Origin: Streptomyces sp. NBC_00569
GTDB taxonomy: Bacteria > Actinomycetota > Actinomycetes > Streptomycetales > Streptomycetaceae
Assembly: GCF_036345255.1 (NCBI RefSeq)
Contig: NZ_CP107783.1
Span: 4,513,501 to 4,577,500, forward strand
DNA length: 64,000 nucleotides
Reading direction: 5' to 3'
Position 1 is the first letter of the stretch, and each line of letters begins with the position of its first letter. Under the pieces are notes generated by a model. It saw only the letters and a list, made by a program, of their open reading frames with translations. It searched no databases and had not been told where the DNA came from. The position numbers were made by a program, and so were the translations under genes. This document shows positions 45,528 through 53,230 of the stretch, in pieces.

Positions 45528-46253
45528 TCACTGGGGCAGGGTCGACGTCCCGACGGCCAGCGGAACGTACTCGGGGTCGAACATCAGGTTCCACCGGTCC
45601 TCCTTGAGGAGGGTGCCGTTCACCGCGAAGGCCGGGGTGCCGGGCGCCTCGTCGGCCTCGAAGGCCTTCTGTGAGGCGGTGACGAAGGAGCGGTACTTCA
45701 TGCCCTTCACCGCCGCGTCGAACTCGGCGCCGCGCAGGCCCTTCACGCGTGAGGCCATGCGGAGCAGGAACGCGTCGGTGTAGCCGTCGACGGCCTCCTG
45801 CGGCTGCTCCTGGAAGAGGAGGTCGTGGTACTCGACGAACTTCCCCTGCTCCAGGGCGGCCCGCAGCGCGTTGGCCGCCTTCTTCGAGCCCTTGCCGCCC
45901 AGCCGGTCGTCGAGGAAGGACGCCAGGGTGTACTCGGTCCTGACCTCGCCGTGGAGGGTCATCTTCCGCAGCGCGCCCGCGCCGCCGTCCTCCTCGAACT
46001 CGCCGCAGACGGGGCAGCGCAGGTCCTCGTAGACCCGTACGACGGTGTCCGCGCGGGATGATCCGACGACGACCGTCGTGCCGTCGGCGGCGAGGTGTTC
46101 GGGCAGGTGCCCGGAGCTCGCGTACCGCTCGGGCTTCCCGTCGACGGTCGCGTCCCCGCCGGACGATCCCCGGCCGCATCCCACGGCGACCGCGCCCGTC
46201 AGCGCCGCGACCAGCACCGACATGGCGGCCCGGCGCCCTCTTCCACGCAGCAT
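45528..46253 (-). CDS. DsbA-like thiol-disulfide lipoprotein
   Basis: The ATG at 46253 has a GGGAGGGC site and gives 241 residues. A signal (RAAMSVLVAALTGAVAVGCG) ends in a lipobox, so the protein is probably lipid-anchored outside the cell. The thioredoxin-like domain has the redox pair in VYEDLRCPVCGEFEEDG (CPVC) and the C-terminal AFAVNGTLLKED with the usual GTPAF context. It probably oxidises or isomerises disulfides in exported proteins. It converges on add with 18 bases between. Confidence 0.85.
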   Translation of the reverse strand: MLRGRGRRAAMSVLVAALTGAVAVGCGRGSSGGDATVDGKPERYASSGHLPEHLAADGTTVVVGSSRADTVVRVYEDLRCPVCGEFEEDGGAGALRKMTLHGEVRTEYTLASFLDDRLGGKGSKKAANALRAALEQGKFVEYHDLLFQEQPQEAVDGYTDAFLLRMASRVKGLRGAEFDAAVKGMKYRSFVTASQKAFEADEAPGTPAFAVNGTLLKEDRWNLMFDPEYVPLAVGTSTLPQ

Positions 46254-46284
46254 GATCTTGCCCTCCCCAGAAAGAATGGGGACT

Positions 46285-46881
46285 CTATGCGATCCCTGTG
46301 AGCAGGGTGCGGGCGAGGGATGCGGCGAACTCGTCCAGCGGCTGCGGGGGCTTGCGGTCGGGGGCCATGTCGTACGCGAACGCCCGCTGGGCGCAGGCTC
46401 CGAGGAGGAGGGACGCGGCGGCGTAGGTGTCGGCGTCGCGGCTGACACGGCCCGCGTCCTGCTCGGATCTGAGGTAGGCGTCCAGGCCCTGGATCGGGCG
46501 GTGGGGGCCCGTGCCCATCTCCCGCAGCGCCTCCTCGTGACGGCGCTTGAGCTGGGGTTCCGCGTACAGGGAGGCGGCCATCGGGAAGGTCTGCTCGTAG
46601 AAGAGGGCGGCCTCGCGGGCGATCTCCGTGAGGTTCTCCTCGACGCTCTTCGCGCCCGGCTCCTTGGACAGCTCGGCCAGGAGCGGTCCGAGCTTGGGCA
46701 GCCGCTCGCTCAGAACGGTCACGAACAGCTCTTCCTTGTTCGCGAAGTACTTGTAGAGCGCCGCTTCCGAACAGTCCGCCGCCTTGGCGATCTCCTTGGT
46801 GGTGGCGCGGGCGAGACCGATGCTCAGCATGAGTTCATGGGCGGCGTCGACGATGCGGACCCGGGCCGGCTTCTGATGCAT
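46285..46881 (-). CDS. TetR family regulator
   Basis: A 198-residue protein with the N-terminal TetR helix-turn-helix (RIVDAAHELMLSIGLARATT, EIAKAADCSEAALYKYFANK, EELFVTVLSERL). The C-terminal ligand domain has no diagnostic motif. It is transcribed away from the NAD(P)-binding gene at 46970 across an 88-base gap containing a palindrome, so it probably represses that gene and itself. Confidence 0.9.
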   Translation of the reverse strand: MHQKPARVRIVDAAHELMLSIGLARATTKEIAKAADCSEAALYKYFANKEELFVTVLSERLPKLGPLLAELSKEPGAKSVEENLTEIAREAALFYEQTFPMAASLYAEPQLKRRHEEALREMGTGPHRPIQGLDAYLRSEQDAGRVSRDADTYAAASLLLGACAQRAFAYDMAPDRKPPQPLDEFAASLARTLLTGIA

Positions 46882-46918
46882 GCGGGCTCCAACTGAGCTT
46901 GACGAGCGGGTGAGTAGC

Positions 46919-46940
46919 CACTCACTCTAGAGGGTGAGTG
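46919..46940. promoter_or_regulatory. probable TetR operator
   Basis: CACTCAC and GTGAGTG form a 7-bp inverted repeat separated by TCTAGAGG, in the middle of the divergent gap between the TetR gene and the gene at 46970. Arm length and position suit a TetR dimer controlling both promoters. Confidence 0.6.
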
Positions 46941-46969
46941 AACACTTACCCACCCTAGGAGGGTGTGCC

Positions 46970-47602
46970 ATGAGGATCACTGTCTTCGGAGCGACCGGCG
47001 GCATCGGCCAGGAGATCGTCCGGCAGGCACTGGCATCGGGCCATCAGGTCACCGCGGTGGTCCGTGACCCCGCGCGGTTCACGGTGACGGGCGCGGGCCT
47101 GGAGGTGTTCCGGGCGGATGTGCGGGACCCCGAGGCGCTGCGCCCCGCCGTCGCCGGGCGCGACGCGGTCCTGTCCGGGCTCGGCGCCCGCAGGCGCGCG
47201 GACGCGGGCATCGCGGCCGAGCTGACCCGGTCGGTGCTGGGCGCGGTGGAGGCCGAGGACGTACGGCGTCTGCTCGTCGTCAGCGCGGCGCCGGTCGGCC
47301 CCGAACCCGAGCGCTCACCGCTCCTCGACCGCGCCATGCTCGGCGTCATCAACTCGCTGCTCAAGCCCGTCTACGACGATCTGCGGGCCATGGAGGCCGA
47401 GCTCGCGGCCAGCGCCACGGACTGGACCTCCGTACGCCCGCCGAAGCTCACGGACAAGCCGCTCACGGGCACCTACCGGACCGTGGTCGGCGGGAATCCG
47501 CGCAGCGGCCGGAGCATCTCGCGGGCCGACGTGGCCCACGCGATGCTGGCGATGATCGACGACCCCGCGACGGTGAAGCAGGGCGTGGGGGTCGCCTACT
47601 AG
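46970..47602 (+). CDS. NAD(P)-binding SDR-like (atypical) oxidoreductase
   Basis: The ATG at 46970 follows a perfect AGGAGGG site and gives 210 residues. The Rossmann motif is MRITVFGATGGIGQEIVRQA, then TAVVRDPARF, LVVSAAPVG and DWTSVRPPKLTDKPLTGTYR, typical of atypical short-chain dehydrogenase or NmrA-like proteins that lack the YxxxK pair. It may be a flavin or quinone reductase relative; the substrate is unknown. It is divergent from the TetR gene. Confidence 0.85.
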   Translation: MRITVFGATGGIGQEIVRQALASGHQVTAVVRDPARFTVTGAGLEVFRADVRDPEALRPAVAGRDAVLSGLGARRRADAGIAAELTRSVLGAVEAEDVRRLLVVSAAPVGPEPERSPLLDRAMLGVINSLLKPVYDDLRAMEAELAASATDWTSVRPPKLTDKPLTGTYRTVVGGNPRSGRSISRADVAHAMLAMIDDPATVKQGVGVAY

Positions 47603-47630
47603 CGGGTCACAGGACGGCTCGGAGGGCGGG

Positions 47631-48686
47631 TCAGAGGGACACGCCCACCGTGACCGGCTCGTTGACCAGCGTCACCCCGAAGGCGTCGTGGACACCGGCC
47701 ACGACCTCGCGGGCGAGCGCGAGGAGGTCGTCGGTGGTGGCCTCGCCGCGGTTGGTGAGGGCGAGCGTGTGCTTGGTGGAGATCCGGGCGGGCCCACTGC
47801 CGTAGCCCTTGGTGAAGCCCGCCTTGTCGATGAGCCAGGCCGCCGAGGTCTTCACGCGGGCCTCGCCGGCCGGGAAGGCGGGCGGGGCGGTGTCGGGGCC
47901 GAGACGGTCCGCCACGCGCGCGTGGAAGGCGGCGAACTCCTCCTCGGTGAGGATCGGGTTGGTGAAGAACGACCCGGCCGACCAGGTGTCGTGGTCCTCG
48001 GGGTCGAGCACCATGCCCTTGCCCGCGCGCAGCTTCAGGACGGTCTCGCGGGCGAGGTCCGCGGGGACCCGGTCGCCCGCCTCGACGCCGAGGGTGCGGG
48101 CCGTCTCGGGGTACTTGATGGGGGCGCTCATGCCGCCCGCGTCCTCGAGCCCGAACCGCACGCGCAGCACCACGAAGCGGTCGGGATCGGCCTTGAAACG
48201 GCTGTGCCGGTACGAGAACGCGCACTCCTCGTTCGGAATCGTGACCGTCTCGCCGGCCTTCCGGTCGTACGCGATCACTTCGGTGATCGTCGACGAGACC
48301 TCCTGGCCGTACGCGCCCACGTTCTGGATCGGCGTGGCGCCGGCCGATCCGGGGATTCCGGCAAGGCACTCGATGCCCGCGAGGCCGGCCTCGACGGTGC
48401 GGGCGACGGCGTCGGTCCACACCTCGCCGGCCGCGAGCTCAAGGCTCGTACCGTCGAGCGAGAAGCCCTCGGTGGCGATCCGCAGGGCCGTGCCCGCGAA
48501 GCCCTTGTCGCCGATGACCAGGTTGCTGCCACCGCCGACGATCAGCAGCGGTGTGCCCGCCGCGTCGGCCTCACGGACGGCGGCGATCACCTCGTCGTCG
48601 GTCGTCGCCGTCAGCAGCCGGGCCGCGGGGCCGCCGAGACGGAAGGTGGTCAGGGGGGCGAGGGGGGCGTCGTGGAGTTCCTGCAC
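47631..48686 (-). CDS. murB: UDP-N-acetylenolpyruvoylglucosamine reductase
   Basis: FAD enzyme making UDP-N-acetylmuramate for peptidoglycan. The GTG at 48686 gives 351 residues, beginning (M)QELHDAPLAPLTTFRLGG. The FAD motifs are LLIVGGGSNLVIGDKGFAG and CLAGIPGSAGATPIQNVGAYG; the catalytic region reads CAFSYRHSRFK and SAGSFFTNPIL, with the conserved serine. It is the longer type I form. It converges on the oxidoreductase at 46970-47602. Confidence 0.96.
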   Translation of the reverse strand: MQELHDAPLAPLTTFRLGGPAARLLTATTDDEVIAAVREADAAGTPLLIVGGGSNLVIGDKGFAGTALRIATEGFSLDGTSLELAAGEVWTDAVARTVEAGLAGIECLAGIPGSAGATPIQNVGAYGQEVSSTITEVIAYDRKAGETVTIPNEECAFSYRHSRFKADPDRFVVLRVRFGLEDAGGMSAPIKYPETARTLGVEAGDRVPADLARETVLKLRAGKGMVLDPEDHDTWSAGSFFTNPILTEEEFAAFHARVADRLGPDTAPPAFPAGEARVKTSAAWLIDKAGFTKGYGSGPARISTKHTLALTNRGEATTDDLLALAREVVAGVHDAFGVTLVNEPVTVGVSL

Positions 48687-48696
48687 GCGCTCAAGA

Positions 48697-48740
48697 GTAC
48701 GAGAACGGCCCCACCGGTCGTGGCGGGGCCGTTCTCGTAC
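48697..48740 (-). terminator. hairpin upstream of murB
   Basis: GTACGAGAACGGCCCC pairs with GGGGCCGTTCTCGTAC and extends by CC/GG after one mismatch, closing a 6-base loop. It lies 44 bases past the stop of the gene at 48785 and just before murB, so it should end the upstream transcript. Confidence 0.8.
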
Positions 48741-48784
48741 GCACTCGGGGTCCCGCTCGTCCGCGGTCCCGCGCGGCGCGTGGA

Positions 48785-49165
48785 TCACGTCAGGCGCCGC
48801 AGCGCCTCCGCCCAGTCGAGCGGCAGCTCGTCCGTGGTGGTCTGCCAGCGCACGAACTTCGCGTCCTTCATCTGTGAGCGCAGACCACCGGCCGTGGGGC
48901 CGTGGGGCGCCGAACTCGCGAAGCGCTTCAGCGCGTCGGGCGACTCCCAGGCGGACAGGGTCCAGAAGGTCCGCCGCAGGGGCGCAGCCTTCACGGAGGC
49001 CCCGTAAGCGCCGGGAGCCTTGCTCACCTGACGCCAGACGGAGGGGGTCTTCGCGAAGAAGCGGAGGGCTCCCCACAGGGTGCGGGTCTCGAAGCGGGAG
49101 GCCATGACGTGGGCCTCGGCGCCGGTCGGCGGGGTGTTGGGGACGGTCCAGGGCAGTGTGGGCAT
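48785..49165 (-). CDS. ABM-fold/DUF3291-like protein
   Basis: The ATG at 49165 has a GAAGGAG site and gives 126 residues. The sequence (AHVMASRFETRTLWGALRFF, AAPLRRTFWTLSAWESPDAL, FASSAPHGPTAGGLRSQMKD) fits the small ferredoxin-like dimeric fold of antibiotic-biosynthesis-monooxygenase and DUF3291-type proteins. No catalytic residue can be assigned. It lies 41 bases downstream of the MFS exporter in the same direction, so the two may form one drug- or stress-response unit. Confidence 0.7.
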   Translation of the reverse strand: MPTLPWTVPNTPPTGAEAHVMASRFETRTLWGALRFFAKTPSVWRQVSKAPGAYGASVKAAPLRRTFWTLSAWESPDALKRFASSAPHGPTAGGLRSQMKDAKFVRWQTTTDELPLDWAEALRRLT

Positions 49166-49206
49166 GACGGGCTCCTTCGGGGAGTGCCGGTTCGATGCGG
49201 GCGTTC

Positions 49207-50652
49207 TCAGTGCGAGGCGGTCTCCAGGACCGGGGCGGACGCGGGCTCGGGCTCGCTCCCGAGTCCCTCGGCCGCGCGCCGGCGGGAGGGGATGAACAGG
49301 GCCGCGGCTCCCGCGACGGCCACCGTGGCCGCGCCCACCCACAGCGCGGGCTGGATGCCGTCCACGAAGTTCTGCGCGGACTCGTAGCCGCCCTGAGCCG
49401 CGAAGATCGACGACATGATCGCGATACCGAGCGCTCCGCCCACCTCGCGCAGCGCGTTGTTCGTGCCGGACGCGATGCCCTGCTCCTGCGGACGGACGCT
49501 GGACATGACCAGGTTGGAGGCGGGGGCGAAGTAGAGCGACATCCCGATGCCGTTGATGATCAGGGCGGGCAGCTGAGCGGTGTACGAGGCGTCGACGGCG
49601 ATCACGGAGGCGTAGTAGGCGAGGCCCGCGGCCTGGAGGAAGAGGCCCGCGGCGACGACCAGGCGGCCGCCGATCCGGTCGGAGAGGTACCCCGCGATCG
49701 GCGAGACGAGCATCGGCATGCCCGTCCAGGGCAGCATCCGCAGGCCCGCCTCGGTGGGCGAGTAGCCGAGGACGCCCTGCATGTACTGGCTGAGCAGGAA
49801 GATCGAGCCGAACATCCCGAGGAACATCAGCAGACTGGCCGCGTTGATCCCGGCGAAGGCGCGGGAGCGGAAGAGGCGCATCGGCAGCATCGCGTTCCTG
49901 GCGCGGGTGCCGTGCAGGGCGAAGGCGACGAGCAGGGCGGCGCCGGCGAACAGGCCCAGCAGGACGAGCCCGCTGGTCCAGCCGTCGCGGGGCGCGCGGA
50001 CCAGGGCGTACACGATGCCGAAGAGGCCGCTGCTGGCGAGCAGGGTGCCGACCAGGTCGAGCCGGGCGCCGGTGCCGTACGACTCGTTCAGGCGCAGCCG
50101 GGCGAGCGGGAGCAGGGCGAGGCCGAGCGGGACGTTCAGCCAGAAGATCCAGTGCCAGGAGACGTGCTCGGTGAGGCTGCCGCCGATCAGCGGCCCGCTC
50201 GCGACCGCGAGCCCGTTGACGGCGCCCCAGATCCCGTACGCCATCCCGCGCTTCGCCGCCGGGACGGCCGCGGTCAGCAGGGTGAGCGTCAGCGGCATCA
50301 TGATCGCGGCGCCGGCGCCCTGGACCGCGCGGGCGGCGATCAGCGAGTCGATGCCGGGTGCCATGGCCGCGGCGGCGGACGCGCCGGTGAAGACGGTGAG
50401 GCCGACGAGGAAGAGCCGGCGGCGGCCGAACCGGTCACCGAGTGCCGCGCCGAACATCAGCAGCACGGCGAAGGTGAGCGTGTAGGCGCTGACCGTCCAC
50501 TCCAGGTCGTCGAGCGCCCCGCCGAGGTCGTTGCGGATGGAGGGCAGGGCGGTGGTGACGACGAGGTTGTCGAGGGCCGCCATGAATCCGGCGACGCTGG
50601 TGATGACGAGGGCCCAGACGGCTCCCCCGCGGCGTGCTGTCTGCTGTGACAT
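49207..50652 (-). CDS. MFS drug exporter, DHA2 (EmrB/QacA) family
   Basis: The 481-residue proton antiporter has about 14 hydrophobic segments. Visible family motifs are FMAALDNLVVTTALPSIRND (motif D1), FGAALGDRFGRRRLFL (motif A) and VASGPLIGGSLTEHVSWHWI (motif C of exporters). It is transcribed ahead of the DUF3291-like gene and downstream of a TetR gene, with a 20-bp palindrome just before its start. The exported compound is unknown. Confidence 0.92.
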   Translation of the reverse strand: MSQQTARRGGAVWALVITSVAGFMAALDNLVVTTALPSIRNDLGGALDDLEWTVSAYTLTFAVLLMFGAALGDRFGRRRLFLVGLTVFTGASAAAAMAPGIDSLIAARAVQGAGAAIMMPLTLTLLTAAVPAAKRGMAYGIWGAVNGLAVASGPLIGGSLTEHVSWHWIFWLNVPLGLALLPLARLRLNESYGTGARLDLVGTLLASSGLFGIVYALVRAPRDGWTSGLVLLGLFAGAALLVAFALHGTRARNAMLPMRLFRSRAFAGINAASLLMFLGMFGSIFLLSQYMQGVLGYSPTEAGLRMLPWTGMPMLVSPIAGYLSDRIGGRLVVAAGLFLQAAGLAYYASVIAVDASYTAQLPALIINGIGMSLYFAPASNLVMSSVRPQEQGIASGTNNALREVGGALGIAIMSSIFAAQGGYESAQNFVDGIQPALWVGAATVAVAGAAALFIPSRRRAAEGLGSEPEPASAPVLETASH

Positions 50653-50670
50653 CGTTCCCCCAGAACGTTG

Positions 50671-50690
50671 GTTAGTTATCGATTACTAAC
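50671..50690. promoter_or_regulatory. palindromic operator before the MFS gene
   Basis: GTTAGTTATCGATTACTAAC is a near-perfect 20-bp palindrome (one mismatched pair), 19-38 bases upstream of the exporter ATG. A related site lies before the adjacent TetR gene, so this is the likely operator for the TetR protein. Confidence 0.75.
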
Positions 50691-50766
50691 TTTCATGGGC
50701 ATGGAGAGGCCGAGAACCTCCTCGGACACCCGCCCCTGATTCCCCGCGCTCAGTTCTTGACCGCCG

Positions 50767-51336
50767 CTAGTGCTCCAGGCTCCCCTTGGTGCGAGCCGAG
50801 GGGTACAGCCCTTCCCAGATCCGGTGCTCCGGGGGGAACCCCATGGAGACCAGCACATTGATCAGCATTCCGTAGGCCATGAAGGTCGTCGTCGTGTCCA
50901 CGTCCGCCCCCAGAGGCAGATGCGCCGCCTCCCAGAGCTTCATCCACTCGGCGCGGACCGCCTCGCCGAACTCGTGGTCACCGGCCGCTTCGGCGGCGGC
51001 GACCGCGACGTACACCTGCATCTGCATCATGAGCCGCTCGGGATCCTTGGCGATGACGTCGGTGTACGCGTTCGCCATGGCACCCAGGGCCTCCTCACCC
51101 TCCAGCCCTTCGGCGGCCTCGGCGAACAGCCGCGTCGCATCCTGCACGCAACGGGTCGCCGCCGCGAGGAAGATGGCCTTCTTCCCCGGGAAGAGCCGGA
51201 ACAGATACGGCTGCGAGACACCCACCCGCTTGGCGATCGCCTCAGTAGAGGTGCCGTAGTAACCACCTCTGGCGAACTCACTCATCGCCGCGCGGATGAC
51301 GCTCTCACGTCGCTCTTCTGCGCTCATCCTGACCAT
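50767..51336 (-). CDS. TetR family regulator of the MFS exporter
   Basis: A 189-residue protein with a clear helix-turn-helix (VIRAAMSEFARGGYYGTSTE, AIAKRVGVSQPYLFRLFPGK). The C-terminal domain resembles those of multidrug-sensing TetR proteins in general only. It is in the same direction as the exporter, 114 bases upstream of it. Palindromes precede both genes, pointing to autoregulation and repression of the exporter until a ligand binds. Confidence 0.9.
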   Translation of the reverse strand: MVRMSAEERRESVIRAAMSEFARGGYYGTSTEAIAKRVGVSQPYLFRLFPGKKAIFLAAATRCVQDATRLFAEAAEGLEGEEALGAMANAYTDVIAKDPERLMMQMQVYVAVAAAEAAGDHEFGEAVRAEWMKLWEAAHLPLGADVDTTTTFMAYGMLINVLVSMGFPPEHRIWEGLYPSARTKGSLEH

Positions 51337-51344
51337 GCGGCTAA

Positions 51345-51364
51345 GTTAGTGGTCAATCACTACC
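51345..51364. promoter_or_regulatory. second copy of the TetR operator, before the TetR gene
   Basis: GTTAGTGGTCAATCACTACC shares GTTAGT..TC.AT.ACTA.C with the palindrome at 50671-50690. It begins 9 bases upstream of the regulator start, where bound repressor would block its promoter. Confidence 0.65.
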
Positions 51365-51431
51365 TATGTCAAGCGTCATGCCCCGGCGGCCGCAAAGGCC
51401 TACGAGTCCTGCCTGCGAGGCAGCTGCCCAC

Positions 51432-51470
51432 GAGTAAGGGGCACCCCGCAATGGAGGGTGCCCCTTACTC
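51432..51470 (-). terminator. terminator after the MaoC dehydratase pair
   Basis: GAGTAAGGGGCACCC pairs perfectly with GGGTGCCCCTTACTC around a 9-base loop, about 20 bases past the stop at 51491. It should end the transcript of the two dehydratase genes. Confidence 0.8.
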
Positions 51471-51490
51471 AGGTTCCTACGGAGCAGCCG

Positions 51491-51925
51491 TCACGCCAGC
51501 TGCACAACCGCCCGCGACATGCCGAGCACCTTCTGGCCCGCGCTCGTCGCGACGAGGTCGACGCGAACACGGCCGTCGTCGAGCTTGGCGGCGACCTTGC
51601 CGCTGACCTCGATCGTCGCGCCCTTGTCGTCGTTCGGGACGATGACGGGCTTGGTGAAGCGCACGCCGTACTCCACGACAGCGGCCGGGTCGCCGACCCA
51701 GTCGGTCACGACGCGGATCGCCTCGGCCATGGTGAACATGCCGTGGGCGATGACATCCGGGAGCCCGACCTCGACCGCGAACTTCTCGTTCCAGTGGATC
51801 GGATTGAAGTCCCCGGAGGCGCCCGCGTACTGCACGAGCGTGGCGCGGGTCACGGAGAACGTCTGGGCCGGCAGCTCCGTGCCGATCTCCACGTCCGCGT
51901 ACTGAATCGTCGTCGTCATGGTCAC
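51491..51925 (-). CDS. MaoC-type (R)-specific dehydratase/hydratase, HadB-like
   Basis: Hot-dog-fold protein of 144 residues. The catalytic Asp-His motif is intact in ASGDFNPIHWNEKFA, followed by GLPDVIAHGMFTMAEAIRVV. It starts with a GTG overlapping the upstream stop (GTGA), so translation is coupled to the partner gene; an ATG two codons later is an alternative. By family it should hydrate or dehydrate 3-hydroxyacyl thioesters as the active subunit of a heterodimer. The physiological substrate is unknown. Confidence 0.85.
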   Translation of the reverse strand: MTMTTTIQYADVEIGTELPAQTFSVTRATLVQYAGASGDFNPIHWNEKFAVEVGLPDVIAHGMFTMAEAIRVVTDWVGDPAAVVEYGVRFTKPVIVPNDDKGATIEVSGKVAAKLDDGRVRVDLVATSAGQKVLGMSRAVVQLA

Positions 51926-52374
51926 GCCCCCTCGGCCGCGCGCGACACGAGCTTGGTGTAGGCGGTCACGACGTGCTCGCCGGCCTCGTCGTGGACCTCG
52001 CCGCGGATGTCCAGGATGTCGTTGCCCGCGAGGGACTTGATCGCCTCGATCGTCGAGGTCACGGTGAGCCGGTCGCCGGCGCGCACCGGGCGCGTGTACG
52101 CGAACTTCTGGTCGCCGTGCACGACGCGGCTGTAGTCGAGGCCCAGCTGCGGGTCCTCGATCACCTGGCCCGCGGCCTTGAACGTGATGGCGAACACGAA
52201 GGTCGGCGGAGCGATCACATCGGGGTGGCCGAGCGCCTTGGCCGCCTCCGGATCGACGTAGGCGGGATTGGCGTCCCGCACCGCCTCCGCGAATTCACGG
52301 ATCTTCTCCCGGCCGACCTCATAGGGGTCGGTGGGCGGGTAGGACCGTCCCACGAAGGACTGGTCGAGCGCCAT
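51922..52374 (-). CDS. MaoC-like partner subunit, UPF0336/HadA-like
   Basis: A 150-residue hot-dog-fold protein beginning MALDQSFVGRSYPPTDPYEV. Where active MaoC enzymes have Asp and His, it has RDANPAYVDPEAAKALGHPD, with no histidine in the motif, the pattern of the non-catalytic, substrate-binding HadA or HadC subunits. It is coupled by a 4-base overlap to the HadB-like gene. In Mycobacterium the order rpmG-hadA-hadB-hadC lies near secE-nusG; here hadC is missing. Confidence 0.82.
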   Translation of the reverse strand: MALDQSFVGRSYPPTDPYEVGREKIREFAEAVRDANPAYVDPEAAKALGHPDVIAPPTFVFAITFKAAGQVIEDPQLGLDYSRVVHGDQKFAYTRPVRAGDRLTVTSTIEAIKSLAGNDILDIRGEVHDEAGEHVVTAYTKLVSRAAEGA

Positions 52375-52451
52375 GGACTCGGCACCTCCTGGATTTGCGC
52401 TGTTGCCGGATGTTGCCGGATCTTACGGCCGGCCGCACACACGCGATAACG

Positions 52452-52490
52452 ACATGAGGCCGCCCCCTCGGTAAGGGGACGGCCTCATGT
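52452..52490 (-). terminator. rpmG terminator
   Basis: ACATGAGGCCG and CGGCCTCATGT pair fully and extend by CCCC/GGGG past one mismatch, with a 7-base loop. It lies 12 bases past the rpmG stop and upstream of the dehydratase pair. Confidence 0.8.
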
Positions 52491-52501
52491 ACGAGCCTGA
52501 G

Positions 52502-52666
52502 TTAGCGCGTTTCGCGGTGCGCCGTGTGCTGGTTGCAGCGCGGGCAGTGCTTCTTCATCTCAAGACGGTCCGGGTCGTTACGCCGGTTCTTCTTGGTGAT
52601 GTAGTTCCGCTCCTTGCACTCCACGCAGGCCAGCGTGATCTTCGGGCGGACGTCGGTGGCAGCCAC
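52502..52666 (-). CDS. rpmG: 50S ribosomal protein L33, zinc-ribbon form
   Basis: The GTG at 52666 has an AAGGAG site and gives 54 residues: (M)[20 protein letters not shown], then [20 protein letters not shown]. Two CxxC pairs (CVEC, CPRC) mark the C+ zinc-binding form. It lies about 90 bases downstream of tRNA-Met and upstream of the dehydratase pair, as in other actinobacteria. Confidence 0.95.
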   Translation of the reverse strand: MAATDVRPKITLACVECKERNYITKKNRRNDPDRLEMKKHCPRCNQHTAHRETR

Positions 52667-52753
52667 GTGAGTGCTCCTTGGACGGACGGTTGACGGATGA
52701 ACGCATGAATAGTAGCCGACCGGAGGACCGACCCCACAATCGGCTACTGTGTG

Positions 52754-52826
52754 TAGCGGTGACCGGACTTGAACCGGTGACACAGCGATTATGAGCCGCT
52801 TGCTCTACCGACTGAGCTACACCGCT
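52754..52826 (-). tRNA. tRNA-Met (CAU), elongator type
   Basis: A 73-base cloverleaf: acceptor AGCGGUG / CACCGCU, D-arm GCUCAGUCGGUAGAGC, anticodon loop CUCAUAA (CAU), T-arm ACCGGUUCAAGUCCGGU. The first base pair is a normal A-U and the anticodon stem lacks the three G-C pairs of initiators, so this is an elongator; a lysidine-modified tRNA-Ile cannot be fully excluded. CCA is not encoded. Confidence 0.9.
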
Positions 52827-52871
52827 TTGATGCGATGCCCCTCACCCGAAGGTGAGGGAACTTCACACCAG

Positions 52872-52944
52872 AGCCCCAATACGGAATCGAACCGTAGACC
52901 TTCTCCTTACCATGGAGACGCTCTACCGACTGAGCTATTGGGGC
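52872..52944 (-). tRNA. tRNA-Thr (GGU)
   Basis: A 73-base cloverleaf: acceptor GCCCCAA / UUGGGGC, D-arm GCUCAGUCGGUAGAGC, anticodon stem-loop UCUCC AUGGUAA GGAGA with anticodon GGU, and T-arm UACGGUUCGAUUCCGUA. It lies 45 bases upstream of tRNA-Met, probably in one transcript tRNA-Thr, tRNA-Met, rpmG. The 286 bases to the next gene (52945-53230) show nothing else. Confidence 0.95.
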
Positions 52945-53230
52945 GAGCGATGAAGACATTACACGCTCGCCCGCCGATCGCCCAAATCCGTTTCGTGGCC
53001 GCCGCCCAGGGGCAGGACCGCGACCCTTCCGGAGCCGCAACAGCCGCTCACGGCCACCTCATCGGCACCGCGCACCACAGCAGTACGACTATTGCGCTCC
53101 TCCGCGAAGCGGGCCTGCCGCAGCTCTAGGCTCGACCCGCGCTGCGTGATCTTGTACGCCCTTCCGGCCCGCCCCCGGTCCTGGGCGGCCCCCGCCCACG
53201 CGGCCGCCGCCCCCGAACCCCAGGAGCGCG

